Positions 1 through 9,123 of a stretch of DNA of 37,164 nucleotides are shown here, piece after piece. How positions within the stretch are numbered: position 1 is the stretch's first letter; every line of letters starts with the position of its first letter. Made by a program: the position numbers and the translations under genes. This DNA comes from JBOFHT01 sp051649785 (GTDB lineage: Archaea; Methanobacteriota; Methanobacteria; Methanobacteriales; Methanobacteriaceae): positions 1 through 37,164 of the forward strand of contig JBOFHT010000006.1 of assembly GCA_051649785.1 (NCBI GenBank). Reading direction: 5' to 3'. The notes beneath the pieces were generated by a model. The model saw nothing but the letters and a program-made list of their open reading frames with translations. It was not told the origin of the DNA and did no database searches.

Positions 1-182
1 TGAATAAAATAATTAATAATGATAATGAGATTAATAAGAATAATAAAAGTAATAATAGTAATAATAGTAATAATAATAGTAATAGTAATAGTAATATAAA
101 TATTAATGATAAAATGAGTATTAATAATAATGGAAATTATGATAAGAATAATAGTAATATTAAAATAAATAATAAAAAGGAA
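1..182 (+). repeat. AAT/AGT triplet tract, in phase with nadA
   Basis: The DNA is a run of AAT, AGT, ATT and GAT triplets. In the nadA phase there is no stop codon from position 3 up to the ATG at 114, and the tract continues into the first 27 or so codons of nadA. It reads mostly as Asn and Ser. No ATG, GTG or TTG codon occurs in this phase between 3 and 113, so any longer nadA start lies left of the window. Confidence 0.8.
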
Positions 183-1121
183 TTTAATAATTTGCAAAAT
201 GAAATATTAAAATTAAAAGAAGAGAAAAACGCTATTATTCTTGCTCATAATTATCAAAAAAAAGAAATTCAAGAAATTGCTGATTTTATAGGTGACTCAT
301 TAGAGCTTTGTATAAAAGCATCAGAAGTAAAAGATAAAGATTTAGTTGTATTCTGTGGTGTAGACTTTATGGCAGAAACTGCAGCTATTTTAAATCCTGA
401 AAAGAAAATTTTAATTCCAGATAATCGTGCCGACTGTCCTATGGCAAATATGTTATCTGCTGAAGAATTAAAACTAGCTAAAAAAAGGTATCCTGAAGCT
501 GCTGTTATTCTTTATGTAAATACTCTTGCTGAAGCTAAAGCAGAAGCAGATATATTATGTACTTCAGCTAATGCATTGAAAATTGTTGAAAGTGTAGATA
601 ATAATCAGATATTATTTGGTCCTGATGCAAATTTAGCTAGCTATGTAGCTAAAAATACAGATAAGGAAATAATTCCAGTTCCCCAAGATGGTCACTGTTA
701 TGTTCATAAAATGTTTTCACCAATTGATCTTATTAATTTAAAAGAAACACACAATATTGATTGGGAAAGTGATGATGTAGAAGTCCTTATACACCCTGAA
801 TCAAATCCAGAAGTCCAAGATTTAGCTGACTATATATTAAGTACTGGTGGAATGCTAGATAGAGTTAAAAATTCTACTGCAAGTACATTCATTATTGGAA
901 CTGAAATTGATATGATAACTAGGATAAATATGGAAGTTCCAGGAAAGAAATTAGTTCCACTTTTAGATGAAGCTATTTGTAAAACAATGAAGCTCCATAC
1001 ACTTGAAAAAGTTAAAAATAGCTTAGAAAATCAGGAATATCTAATTGAAGTTAATGAAGAAGTATCTAAAAAATCATTAGCAGCCGTTGAAAAAATGATT
1101 GAAGTTTCTTTGAGAAAATAA
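114..1121 (+). CDS. nadA: Quinolinate synthase NadA (start may lie upstream of the window)
   Basis: NadA condenses iminoaspartate with dihydroxyacetone phosphate to quinolinate, the precursor of NAD, using a [4Fe-4S] cluster. The conserved body starts near residue 27. Family blocks seen are AHNYQKKEIQEIADFIGDSL (residues 44-63), FMAETA, TSANA and HPESNPEVQDLAD. The three expected cluster ligands are C108 (in ADCPMANML), C194 (in GHCYVHKMF) and C289 (in ICKTMKLHTLEKV). Before the body sits an Asn-rich leader that other archaeal NadA proteins, normally about 300 residues, lack. The ATG at 114 has no visible ribosome site and the frame stays open to the window edge, so the true start may be further left. 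The family assignment is firm; the N-terminus is not. Confidence 0.95.
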   Translation: MSINNNGNYDKNNSNIKINNKKEFNNLQNEILKLKEEKNAIILAHNYQKKEIQEIADFIGDSLELCIKASEVKDKDLVVFCGVDFMAETAAILNPEKKILIPDNRADCPMANMLSAEELKLAKKRYPEAAVILYVNTLAEAKAEADILCTSANALKIVESVDNNQILFGPDANLASYVAKNTDKEIIPVPQDGHCYVHKMFSPIDLINLKETHNIDWESDDVEVLIHPESNPEVQDLADYILSTGGMLDRVKNSTASTFIIGTEIDMITRINMEVPGKKLVPLLDEAICKTMKLHTLEKVKNSLENQEYLIEVNEEVSKKSLAAVEKMIEVSLRK

Positions 1122-1257
1122 ATTTAAAGAATTGTATTAAATAGTGTATTAAGCAATTTATTAATTATTTTATTAAATACTGTATTAAATAGTAAATATT
1201 AATTATTTTATTAAATAATAATTATTAATACATTTTATTAATTAAATAAAGAGAGAA

Positions 1258-2385
1258 CTAGATTTCAATTAATTCAAAGTCTCTAGTTCCCATTCCCAAT
1301 TCTTCACAATATTCTAGTATTTTAGTTCCATCTACTTTTTCCCAAACCCCATGGAATTTGTCTTCACCATGGTCACAATTTTTATGAATCATAGTATTTT
1401 TAATTCCTTTTTCTTGATTAACAAGGTATAAACTTGCAGCATCAATAGCTACTGGATCTGTTGAAGCTAAAAACCCAATATCTGGAACTATTGGAGCATC
1501 ACTAAATGGAAGACAATCACAATCTGGTGTAATATTAGTTAAAAAGTTGAAATAAACAACTTTATCTTTTTTGTCTTTAACCGCAGCATATGCATATTCA
1601 CACATACATTCAATAAAGTCTGGAATTTCCTTTTCCCAATCTAAATCAATAGCTTCATTTGGGCAGGATGCATAACAATTCATACAAACTACACATTCTT
1701 TTTCATTAATAACAATATCATAGCTAATTCCTTCTAAATCACTATTAACCATATCAATAACATTAACAGGGCAAACTGGAACACATGTACCACATTTAGT
1801 ACAGTCTTCAGTTATTTTTGGTTTAGCACAACTGTGTTGGTCAAGTTTTCCCCCAACTGTAGCACATCCCATAGCTAAATTCTTAATAGCACCACCAAAT
1901 CCACTTAATTCATGGCCTTTAAAGTGAGAGCTAACTAACATAGCATCAGAACTTAAAATATCACTAGCTATTTTTGCTTCATTTATGTGTTTTTTATTTA
2001 TTTCAACAATTGTCTCATTTTCACTATTTATTCCATCGGCAATTATTACAGGAACTCCTACAACAGAATATGAAAACCCATTAAGCATTGCTGTTTTAAA
2101 ATGATCTACGCCATTATGGCGTTCACCAAAATAAAGGGTGTTAGTATCAGTTAGAAATGGTTTAGCACCAGTTTCTTTTATTTTATCAAGAATATACCTT
2201 ATAATGGTTGGGGAAATGTAACCATCATTTCCTCGTTCACCAAAGTGTATTTTAACAGAAACTAAATCATTTTCATTGAATACATTTGCAAAGTTAGCTT
2301 TATCAAATAATTTAACTAATTTATTTCCTTTGCTTCCATCCCCACTTCTTGTTCTTAAATTAGAAAAATAAACTTTTGAACTCAT
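1258..2385 (-). CDS. DUF362-domain protein with two [4Fe-4S] ferredoxin motifs
   Basis: This is a 375-residue member of the DUF362 iron-sulfur family, common in methanogens and without a settled reaction. The N-terminal two thirds form the DUF362 domain, with VKIHFGERGNDGY near 44-56 and FKGHELSGFGGAIKNLAMGC near 155-174. A bacterial-type double ferredoxin insert follows: C195, C198, C201, C205 and C231, C234, C237, C241. It probably transfers electrons in the cytoplasm; its partner cannot be read from the neighbours. The ATG at 2385 has only a weak site (GTGGGAT). The reading frame stays open for 43 more Asn-rich codons up to the TAG of the preceding gene, but offers no other start codon. 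Confidence 0.88.
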   Translation of the reverse strand: MSSKVYFSNLRTRSGDGSKGNKLVKLFDKANFANVFNENDLVSVKIHFGERGNDGYISPTIIRYILDKIKETGAKPFLTDTNTLYFGERHNGVDHFKTAMLNGFSYSVVGVPVIIADGINSENETIVEINKKHINEAKIASDILSSDAMLVSSHFKGHELSGFGGAIKNLAMGCATVGGKLDQHSCAKPKITEDCTKCGTCVPVCPVNVIDMVNSDLEGISYDIVINEKECVVCMNCYASCPNEAIDLDWEKEIPDFIECMCEYAYAAVKDKKDKVVYFNFLTNITPDCDCLPFSDAPIVPDIGFLASTDPVAIDAASLYLVNQEKGIKNTMIHKNCDHGEDKFHGVWEKVDGTKILEYCEELGMGTRDFELIEI

Positions 2386-2514
2386 ATTATCCCACTTATA
2401 TTTGTTATATAAATTATTTTTATTATTGATATTATTATTGGTATTATTAAGATTATATCTATTATTATCAATATTATGACTATTATTAGTATTATTGATA
2501 TTATTATTAATTTC
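2386..2514 (-). repeat. Asn-codon tract between two in-phase genes
   Basis: On the minus strand this spacer reads as 43 sense codons, mostly AAT, with no stop. It is in phase both with the gene ending at 2515 and with the DUF362 gene starting at 2385. Only the TAG at 2517-2515 breaks the frame. The tract holds no ATG, GTG or TTG in this phase. It may be a decayed or untranslated version of the Asn-rich leaders and linkers found in neighbouring genes. Confidence 0.75.
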
Positions 2515-2961
2515 CTATTTAAATTCTTCTAGAAATTCTGTTAAAAATGCAGCCATTTCAATTTCTTCTCGGGCTATGAAGTCATTTAACCGATATTCTG
2601 CTGTTTTAGATTGAAATGGAAAGTATTCTTTATTGAAATATGATGTTATAATTAGACAATTATTATGGATACTATTAGTGCATGTAGTATCATTATTATT
2701 GGAATTATTATCATTACAGTTATTACTATTAGCATTGATAATATTAGTGGAATTATCATTACAGTTATTAGTATTAGTATTGATAGTATTATTGGAATTA
2801 TCATTACTAGAATTAATACTAGTATCACAATCAATAATTTCAGTTTCTTCTTTTAGATTATCATTGAAAAATTTTAAGTATTTAATATCCATATCTGAGA
2901 CTTTATACTTGATATATCCTTTTTTACCATCTAAAGCAAAGCTATCAATTTTAACAAACAC
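2515..2961 (-). CDS. Small protein of unknown function with a long Asn-rich insert
   Basis: I do not recognise this 148-residue protein. It has an ordinary N-terminal part (about 1-45), an Asn-rich middle (about 48-100), and an ordinary acidic C-terminal helix region (about 105-148, ending LTEFLEEFK). At DNA level the middle contains imperfect repeats of about 45-48 bp around 2697-2815, so it looks expanded by slippage. The start is GTG at 2961, set by an AAGGTG ribosome site five bases upstream. The fact that ordinary sequence flanks the tract in the same frame argues that the tract is translated. It precedes the DUF362 gene on the same strand and in the same phase, so the two may be co-transcribed. 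Confidence 0.7.
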   Translation of the reverse strand: MFVKIDSFALDGKKGYIKYKVSDMDIKYLKFFNDNLKEETEIIDCDTSINSSNDNSNNTINTNTNNCNDNSTNIINANSNNCNDNNSNNNDTTCTNSIHNNCLIITSYFNKEYFPFQSKTAEYRLNDFIAREEIEMAAFLTEFLEEFK

Positions 2962-2985
2962 ACAAACACCTTCAAAATAGCTAAA

Positions 2986-3137
2986 GTAATAATTAAATTA
3001 ATGAATAGAATAATAATTAAAATAATGAATAGAATAATAATTAAAATAATGAATAGAATAATATCTAAATTAATGAATAGAATAATAATTAAAATAATGA
3101 ATAGAATAATGTCTAAATTAATGAATAGAATAATATC
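2986..3137. repeat. 24-bp tandem repeat, about six units
   Basis: The block ATGAATAGAATAATA recurs exactly every 24 bp, starting at 3001, 3025, 3049, 3073, 3097 and 3121. Units differ mainly in one variable stretch (ATAATTAAAATA versus ATATCTAAATTA). It lies just upstream of the GTG start at 2961, so it could overlap that gene's promoter region. No coding role is evident. Confidence 0.85.
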
Positions 3138-3198
3138 TAAAGTAAAATTAAAATAAAATTAAACCAGTGTAAATCTCAACTATCTAATAAAATAAAAA

Positions 3199-4230
3199 CT
3201 ATTTAAATTCAGCTAAAAATGATTCTAACTCTTTTTCTATAATTCCTATTTCATGAGTAGCTAAGTGACCTGAAATAGAATCAACAACAAGTAATTCTGA
3301 ATTTTTAATCATTTTATTCATTGGTTTTGAATCTAAATCTGGAGGGAAAAATTGATCTTGCTTAACAGCAAAAATAAAAGTTTTTGCAGTAATTTTTCCA
3401 AGGTCTTTTTCAATATCATAACTTAAACAAGCATTGTTTCTAAAAATTACATCATTAGCATCATTTTCACGACTTTCAATAGCTAGTTCTTCACTATATT
3501 CTTTAATTTCTTTATTTGAAAGTGATCTGTAATATTCTAATGAAAGACCATAATTATACATTGATTTAGAAGCCAAATAAGTAGCTGTTTCAGGATTATC
3601 TTTATAATTCCCATTATTATAGCTAGGGTCTTTTTCAATAATATCATTCACAAAATTAAAAAGTGCAAAATTGTGACCAGCTACTTTATATGTGCTTACA
3701 AATGATAGTATAAAATCCATGTATTCTGGATAAGCAGTTCCAAGAGTTAATGCTTCAAATCCTCCCATTGAATTGCCAATAACTCCTTTTATGTGAATAA
3801 TATTAAACTTCTCTTTTAAGAAAGTCTTTTGGAAATTAGCCATATCTTTAATAGTATATTTTGGAAAATTTGACCCCATTCCAGTTGTGGAAGGACTAGC
3901 AGAATTAAGTGAACCTAAGGCAGTTGAGGAAATTATAAAAAACTTATTAGTGTCAAGTGGTTTATTTGGGCCAATAATATCATCTAAGTGGCGTATAGAA
4001 CAACAGTCGCCAGACCATCCATGTGAAAAAAGAACAGCATTATTAATATTACCATTTTCATCTTTTTTAGGAGTTCCTATTACAGCATATTCAACCTCTA
4101 AGTTATTAATAGACTTACCATTTTCAAAAGTAAAATTAGAGATATTATAGTATTCAGTTTTAATATTAACATTATTTATTAAAAAACTTTTACTATTTTT
4201 GATATTGGAATTTTTATAATCACTAGACAT
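3199..4230 (-). CDS. Alpha/beta hydrolase, MetX (homoserine O-acetyltransferase)-like family
   Basis: This 343-residue protein has the alpha/beta hydrolase fold of the homoserine O-acetyltransferase branch. The nucleophile elbow is GNSMGG with S154. The likely acid is D292 (in KQDQFFPP) and the likely base H322 (in SGHLATHE). The oxyanion region SHGWSGD is at 69-75, and a TALGSLNSASPSTTG segment resembles the LGGCxGTTGPSS block of MetX. The classic MetX GGSMGG elbow is altered to GNSMGG, so true acyl transfer to homoserine is not assured; the gene may be a hydrolase or act on another substrate. The ATG at 4230 gives a short Asn/Ser/Lys-rich N-terminus. Confidence is high for the fold and moderate for the subfamily. 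Confidence 0.8.
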   Translation of the reverse strand: MSSDYKNSNIKNSKSFLINNVNIKTEYYNISNFTFENGKSINNLEVEYAVIGTPKKDENGNINNAVLFSHGWSGDCCSIRHLDDIIGPNKPLDTNKFFIISSTALGSLNSASPSTTGMGSNFPKYTIKDMANFQKTFLKEKFNIIHIKGVIGNSMGGFEALTLGTAYPEYMDFILSFVSTYKVAGHNFALFNFVNDIIEKDPSYNNGNYKDNPETATYLASKSMYNYGLSLEYYRSLSNKEIKEYSEELAIESRENDANDVIFRNNACLSYDIEKDLGKITAKTFIFAVKQDQFFPPDLDSKPMNKMIKNSELLVVDSISGHLATHEIGIIEKELESFLAEFK

Positions 4231-5041
4231 ACTATCATCATTTATTGTTATTTTAGTGTTGTATCTGTTAATTTAGTAATTTTTGATAGGTTTATTGTTT
4301 TTATTGTTACTGTTATCGGCATTAATATTATTAAAATTGTTAAAATTGTTAATTTTGTTATTATTACAATTAATACTATCTATTAGTCTGCTATGGGCAT
4401 TCTTATAGTTATAATTGTTATTATTATTTTTAATAAGATATTAATTAGAATATTAACCCCAGTATATGCTTTATAGTGACTAAATACTATTAATATTATT
4501 ATTTTGTTTTTAATAGTATTTAAATTTTAAGTTAGATTAAGTTATAATTTGATTAAACTGTGTTAAAACTGTGTTAAGTTAACATGAAAACTAACAAAAA
4601 CAATAAAAGTAGCAGATTTTATCTCGAAAAATTGAATTTAAATAAAAATTTTATGTTTTATTAGTTTGAACTTAGTCGCATTACAGAAAACTTTATATAA
4701 TTTTGTAAATATTATTAATATTAAGATATTTAAATGTAATACTTACTTAATAACTTAATGCAATCATACTAATAAGTAACTTGCTAATAAAGTTATTATT
4801 AATAGTAATTATCCCTCTATGTATACAATTAACAATTATAATTGTAATAATTGCACTAATGAAAATAATAAGGTTAAAATTAATACTGCAGGCAATACTA
4901 ATACTAATAATACTAAACTAAAGTGAAAATTAGTAAAAACAAGGTTAATAGGCTAATAAAATTAATAATTGCTCATACTTAAGACACTAAAGGAGATTAA
5001 ATTATAGTTTAAAGAAAATAAATAATCATTGGAGGATAATA
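4231..5041. other. 811-bp intergenic region with decayed Asn-codon tracts and a TATA-like box
   Basis: No convincing gene is present. From about 4273 to 4430 the minus strand reads as some 50 Asn-rich codons in phase with the hydrolase gene, closed by a TAA at 4275-4273 and lacking a start codon. On the plus strand 4819-4926 encodes a 35-residue Asn/Thr-rich open frame without a ribosome site, which I do not call a gene. A good archaeal promoter-like sequence, GAAAACTTTATATAA, lies at about 4687-4701. It points toward the regulator gene at 5042, though some 350 bp upstream. Confidence 0.55.
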
Positions 5042-6016
5042 ATGGGAAATCAACAAATTAAAAATACAATTGATATTCAAGCTCAATATAAGAACTCTAA
5101 AATAGAATTAGAAAGGGAAATTCTAAATAAATTAGAATATGTAAATGACGAGATTTTATTTTTATCAAAATCAAAAATAAGGCTAAATATTTTATCATGG
5201 CTCAATAAAGAGTCAATGACAATGAGAGAAATTAGTAAAATTTCTGAAATTACATATAGCTCTATTTCAACAAATCTTAGATCCCTACAAAGAAATGGGT
5301 ATATAGAAAAGAATAATGGGACTTATTATATCAATAATTTAGGAAAACTTAGGATAAATGATATAAAAGATTTTAATAACTCCATTAAATTTTTATGTTC
5401 CTGTGGGGAGTTTTTTTCATCCCATGATGTTGAAAAATTGCCCAATATTTGTTTAAATAATATTATTTATCTTAAAAGCTCAGAATTTATTACGGCTTGT
5501 GAATCAAATATTTATAAAGCACATCAAATGTTTAAAAAAGTCTTGTTAACTCCACTAAATAGTGAAAGTTCAGGAGATAATGAGAATTCTATCCTTAATG
5601 ATTTAAATGAAAATAAATATCCTAAAAATAGCTTTAATGAAATAAAAATTATATTGCCTTTTTTAAGTGAAGATTATTATACCATTATTAATGAGATATT
5701 AGAAAATAATATTAAAACAAAGGTAATCCTTAACAAGACATTATTAGATTTATTTTTATCTAAATTAAATGAAGATATATTATCTAAATCTCTAAAAAAT
5801 AATACATTAGACATTAGAATTTGTAAAAAAGCTAAAATTCTTTTTTGTATGAGTAATAGCACAATGTCGTTAGGTTTATTTAAATGGAGTGGCGATTATG
5901 ACCAAAATAGAGTTTTAGTTTCAGATAATTCAAATGGTTTAAACTGGGGAAATAACCTTTTTAATAATTATTATGAAAAAAGCGAAAAACCATATTTAAA
6001 AAGATATAGGGTTTAA
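5042..6016 (+). CDS. FilR1/DUF1724-type winged-helix transcriptional regulator
   Basis: A 324-residue regulator of the methanogen family named after FilR1. A winged helix occupies about residues 42-105, with MREISKISEITYSSISTNLR as the helix-turn-helix and a wing ending in YYINNLGK. The C-terminal domain (about 185-315) carries family blocks IKIILPFLSEDYY and an ending SNGLNWGNNLF. The middle part contains a short Asn/Ser-rich insert near 178-192. The start is fixed by GGAGG six bases before the ATG. It stands alone, followed 245 bp later by a paralogue in the same direction. The ligand and targets are unknown; adhesin or hydrogen-metabolism genes would be guesses. Confidence 0.82.
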   Translation: MGNQQIKNTIDIQAQYKNSKIELEREILNKLEYVNDEILFLSKSKIRLNILSWLNKESMTMREISKISEITYSSISTNLRSLQRNGYIEKNNGTYYINNLGKLRINDIKDFNNSIKFLCSCGEFFSSHDVEKLPNICLNNIIYLKSSEFITACESNIYKAHQMFKKVLLTPLNSESSGDNENSILNDLNENKYPKNSFNEIKIILPFLSEDYYTIINEILENNIKTKVILNKTLLDLFLSKLNEDILSKSLKNNTLDIRICKKAKILFCMSNSTMSLGLFKWSGDYDQNRVLVSDNSNGLNWGNNLFNNYYEKSEKPYLKRYRV

Positions 6017-6261
6017 TTATGAGATTTAATAATTATAATATTTGATGAAATCATTTTATTATGAGTCCGCAATTAAATAAATAATTAAATAAGTAAATTA
6101 GTAAAAATTAATAAGTAAATTAATGAATTAGTAAAAAATGAAAAATAAGAACTAAAAAATAAGAAATAAAAAATAAAAATAGGGAAATTTAAGAACAAAA
6201 TAAATGATACTAATATAACAATAGAGATAAAAATGGAAAATAGAAAAATAAAGGAGTGAAA

Positions 6262-7233
6262 ATGAAAAAATCGCAAGAAATATTAGAAAGTAGAAGCAAT
6301 GAAGGTCAATTTAGTATTAGTAATGAGTATAAAAATGAGTATAAAAAAAGGCATTATAATGCAGTTGAAGAGCTTAACTTTTCAAAAACAGCAAGTATAC
6401 TAAGTTCTAATATAAGAACTAAAATATTAATTAGCTTGTATTATAGTAGCAAAACATTAGCAGAATTACGGGAATCCATTAATAAACAATCATCAAGCAT
6501 TATTCATGGTATTAATATATTAAAGTCAGAAGAAATGATAATAAAAAATAAGCAATATGCATTAACAAGCAAAGGTTACTTAATTGCATCAAATTTAGTA
6601 AAACTTGTTGAAAATTGGTACTCCATAAATTTTGAAATTGAGTTCTGGTTAGATCATGATATTTCAGATATTCCATTAAATTTTTTGAGAAATAGGTATA
6701 TTTTAGAGTTTAGCGAAGATATAGATCTTAGTATAGAAAACTACACAACATCATCATATAAATACTCAAAAAAGATAGCCAGTTCGAAAAACTTAAAAAT
6801 ATTAATTCCATTTTTTGGAGAAGAGTATTTAAACTTCTTAATTAATAATATTCCATATAATTGTAATTTAGAATTAATAACAACTCCTGAAATATTCTTT
6901 AAAATGGATAAAGAAAAGTATTATAAAAAATTAAAGGAAAAAACTAGAGCTAATATCTATATTTGGACAATGACAAAAATTCCAAATGTTTACTTAACTT
7001 GCTCTGAACAATTTTTTTCTTTAGGTCTGTTTTTAAAAAAAGAAATTGTTAGTAGTGATATTAGGAAAAATAAAAGAAATGATAGAAATAAGGTAAGAAA
7101 GAAATCTAGTAGAACACTAAGTGATTTATATGGATTATCTAGAATTATGATATCTAAGCAATCTAATTCAATTAAATGGGGAGAAAATTTATTTGAAGAA
7201 TATAAAAATAATGCAATATTAACTTATAAATAA
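6262..7233 (+). CDS. Second FilR1/DUF1724-type winged-helix regulator
   Basis: This is a divergent paralogue of the preceding regulator, 323 residues from ATG 6262. I prefer this to the GTG at 6256 because GGAG at 6253-6256 then sits five bases upstream. The winged helix spans about 35-100 (ILSSNIRTKILISLYY, then KTLAELRESINKQSSSIIHG). The family linker FWLDHDISDIPLNFL is near 132-146. The C-terminal domain shows LKILIPFFGEEYLNFL and ends NSIKWGENLFEEY. A basic segment, RKNKRNDRNKVRKK, interrupts the last part. It converges on glyS with only 16 bp between the stop codons. Two such regulators side by side suggest a local duplication. Confidence 0.82.
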   Translation: MKKSQEILESRSNEGQFSISNEYKNEYKKRHYNAVEELNFSKTASILSSNIRTKILISLYYSSKTLAELRESINKQSSSIIHGINILKSEEMIIKNKQYALTSKGYLIASNLVKLVENWYSINFEIEFWLDHDISDIPLNFLRNRYILEFSEDIDLSIENYTTSSYKYSKKIASSKNLKILIPFFGEEYLNFLINNIPYNCNLELITTPEIFFKMDKEKYYKKLKEKTRANIYIWTMTKIPNVYLTCSEQFFSLGLFLKKEIVSSDIRKNKRNDRNKVRKKSSRTLSDLYGLSRIMISKQSNSIKWGENLFEEYKNNAILTYK

Positions 7234-7249
7234 TAATTTTAAGCTAATA

Positions 7250-8986
7250 TTAACAAGATAAATCATTTTTTACTATTTCATTAATTTTTGAAATAGGAAT
7301 TCTCTTTTGTTCTTCACTATCTCTATTTCGGAAAGTAACAGAATTATCTTCTAAACTTTCAAAATCAACAGTAATAGCTATTGGAACGCCAATTTCATCA
7401 CTACGAGCATATCGCTTACCAATAGTTCCTGAAGAATCATAGTCAGCAATATAACCATCTTTTCTTAAATCTTCTTCAATTTGTTTAGCCAAGTCTTTAA
7501 GAGGTTCTTTGTTCATAAGTGGGAAAACACTTACTTTAATCGGGGCTATTTTATTAGCTAATTTGAAATAGTCTTTTGTTTCAGATTCAGCATCATCATC
7601 AGTAGTTTCTTTTTTAACACCTACTTTAAATGAGTGTAAAAGTATTGAGTAAATTATACGGTCAATACCAAAAGAAGGCTCAATTACATGAGGATAAATA
7701 CGTTCTCCACTAATAGTTTCTTCTATTTCACTAAATTCAATGTGTTCTGAAACTATTTCAAATTTATTTCCATCAATAGTAGCTATATGCTTATTAGCTG
7801 TTTTTATATCATTTTCAAGAAGTTCAGCATCACAATTTTCAAGGTAACTAATAACTGCACCTGCATCTTTTTTAAATACTGGACCAATTTTACCCATATT
7901 TACTTTAGCTACTTTTTTATTAATTGTTTTAGGTTCATCATAAGGAATATAAATTGTTAATTCTTCATTACTATGTTTAGAATGGGATTTTAAATCATAG
8001 TCTCCCCTATCAGCTATTCCAATTATCTCTACCCATCCATACTGGTCACTATAACACTCAACATCCCAACAATCAATTGCATAATGAGCCATTTCAGTAG
8101 GCAAATGTTGTCTAAATCTTAAAACATCATCAGGTATTCCAAGTTCCTTTAAAAACTTCCTAGCTAAATATAATTGATATATTAATATTTCACTAGAAAC
8201 AATATTATTGTCTAAAGCTTCTTGAGCTGTAATAATAATTGAATCTTCACCTTTTTCTTGAATATATGAAGGAGATAAAATTAAATTCTCATTAGCTATT
8301 TCTTTAAATTTAATGTGAGTTTTATTTTTAGGGTTAACAAAAATTTCTGCTTCTGCTTGTGTAAATTCCCTAAGACGAATAACACCTTGACGTGGAGAAA
8401 TTTCATTTCTATATGATTTTCCCATCTGAACTACACCAAAAGGTAATTTATCTTTAAAAAATCTAGATAGGCGTTTAAAAGGAATAAATATTCCTTGAGC
8501 TGTTTCAGGTCTCATATAACCGGTTTTTTGACCTTTAGCCCCGATAGTTGTTGGAAACATTAAATTATAATTCCAAACTTTAGTTAATGGTCCTTCACAA
8601 CTAAGACACCCTAGATTTTCTTCAGCTATAATCTTATCAATTTTCTCATTTTCAAATCCATCAGCATCAATACTAGTTAATTCTTCAATTAAATGGTCTG
8701 CTCTAAAAACATCCCCACATTTTTCACATTTTGTCATTGGGTCTGTGAAGTTGTCAACATGCCCTGAAGCTTTTAAAACTTCTTCAGGTGTGACTGTAGG
8801 AGTTTCAATTTCAAAAAAACCCTCCTCTACTATATATTGTCTTCTCCATAAATCCATAACATTATTTTTTAAAATAGCTCCAAGTGGTCCATAATCGGTA
8901 AAACCTGAAACTCCAGAATAAATCTCAAATGACGGCCATAAAAAGCCTCGTTTCTTACTTATATTAATCATTTTATTGTGATCCAT
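7250..8986 (-). CDS. glyS: Glycyl-tRNA synthetase, archaeal/eukaryal homodimeric type
   Basis: This class II synthetase charges tRNA-Gly. The 578-residue length is normal for the archaeal homodimer. The N-terminus shows KRGFLWPSFEIYSGVSGFTDYG (split here as KRGFLWPSFEIY and SGVSGFTDYG). A zinc-ribbon-like insert has paired cysteines at C87/C90 and C127/C130. YMRPETAQGIF precedes motif 2, which contains GKSYRNEISPRQGVIRLREF. Motif 3 is IEPSFGIDRIIYS near 437-449. The C-terminal anticodon-binding domain starts near 475. The ATG at 8986 follows a GAGGT site seven bases away. It is apparently monocistronic. Confidence 0.97.
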   Translation of the reverse strand: MDHNKMINISKKRGFLWPSFEIYSGVSGFTDYGPLGAILKNNVMDLWRRQYIVEEGFFEIETPTVTPEEVLKASGHVDNFTDPMTKCEKCGDVFRADHLIEELTSIDADGFENEKIDKIIAEENLGCLSCEGPLTKVWNYNLMFPTTIGAKGQKTGYMRPETAQGIFIPFKRLSRFFKDKLPFGVVQMGKSYRNEISPRQGVIRLREFTQAEAEIFVNPKNKTHIKFKEIANENLILSPSYIQEKGEDSIIITAQEALDNNIVSSEILIYQLYLARKFLKELGIPDDVLRFRQHLPTEMAHYAIDCWDVECYSDQYGWVEIIGIADRGDYDLKSHSKHSNEELTIYIPYDEPKTINKKVAKVNMGKIGPVFKKDAGAVISYLENCDAELLENDIKTANKHIATIDGNKFEIVSEHIEFSEIEETISGERIYPHVIEPSFGIDRIIYSILLHSFKVGVKKETTDDDAESETKDYFKLANKIAPIKVSVFPLMNKEPLKDLAKQIEEDLRKDGYIADYDSSGTIGKRYARSDEIGVPIAITVDFESLEDNSVTFRNRDSEEQKRIPISKINEIVKNDLSC

Positions 8987-9123
8987 TAAAATAACCTCAT
9001 AATTAGTGATATTCGTTAATAGGATAGTAATTAAATTATTTACATGTTTAGAGTATAATATGAATTTAGACTACGATTTAATAATTAGAATAGGATATAA
9101 AATAGTTAAAATATTATTAGCAC

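Noticed and set aside
2515..2517. TAG read as pyrrolysine, fusing two genes
   Set aside because: Pyrrolysine use is known from Methanosarcina relatives and a few other lineages, not from Methanobrevibacter, and no methylamine methyltransferase is present here.
2633..2980. Open frame of 115 codons on the plus strand
   Set aside because: It is the complement of the Asn-rich gene and reads as Leu/Ile/Val runs from ATT repeats. The minus-strand gene has a GTG start with a good ribosome site.
2986..3137. CRISPR array
   Set aside because: The 24-bp units follow each other without unique spacers of constant length; this is a plain tandem repeat.
4819..4926. 35-codon Asn/Thr-rich open frame on the plus strand
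   Set aside because: It has an ATG but no ribosome site, and its composition is that of the AAT/ACT filler seen elsewhere between genes.
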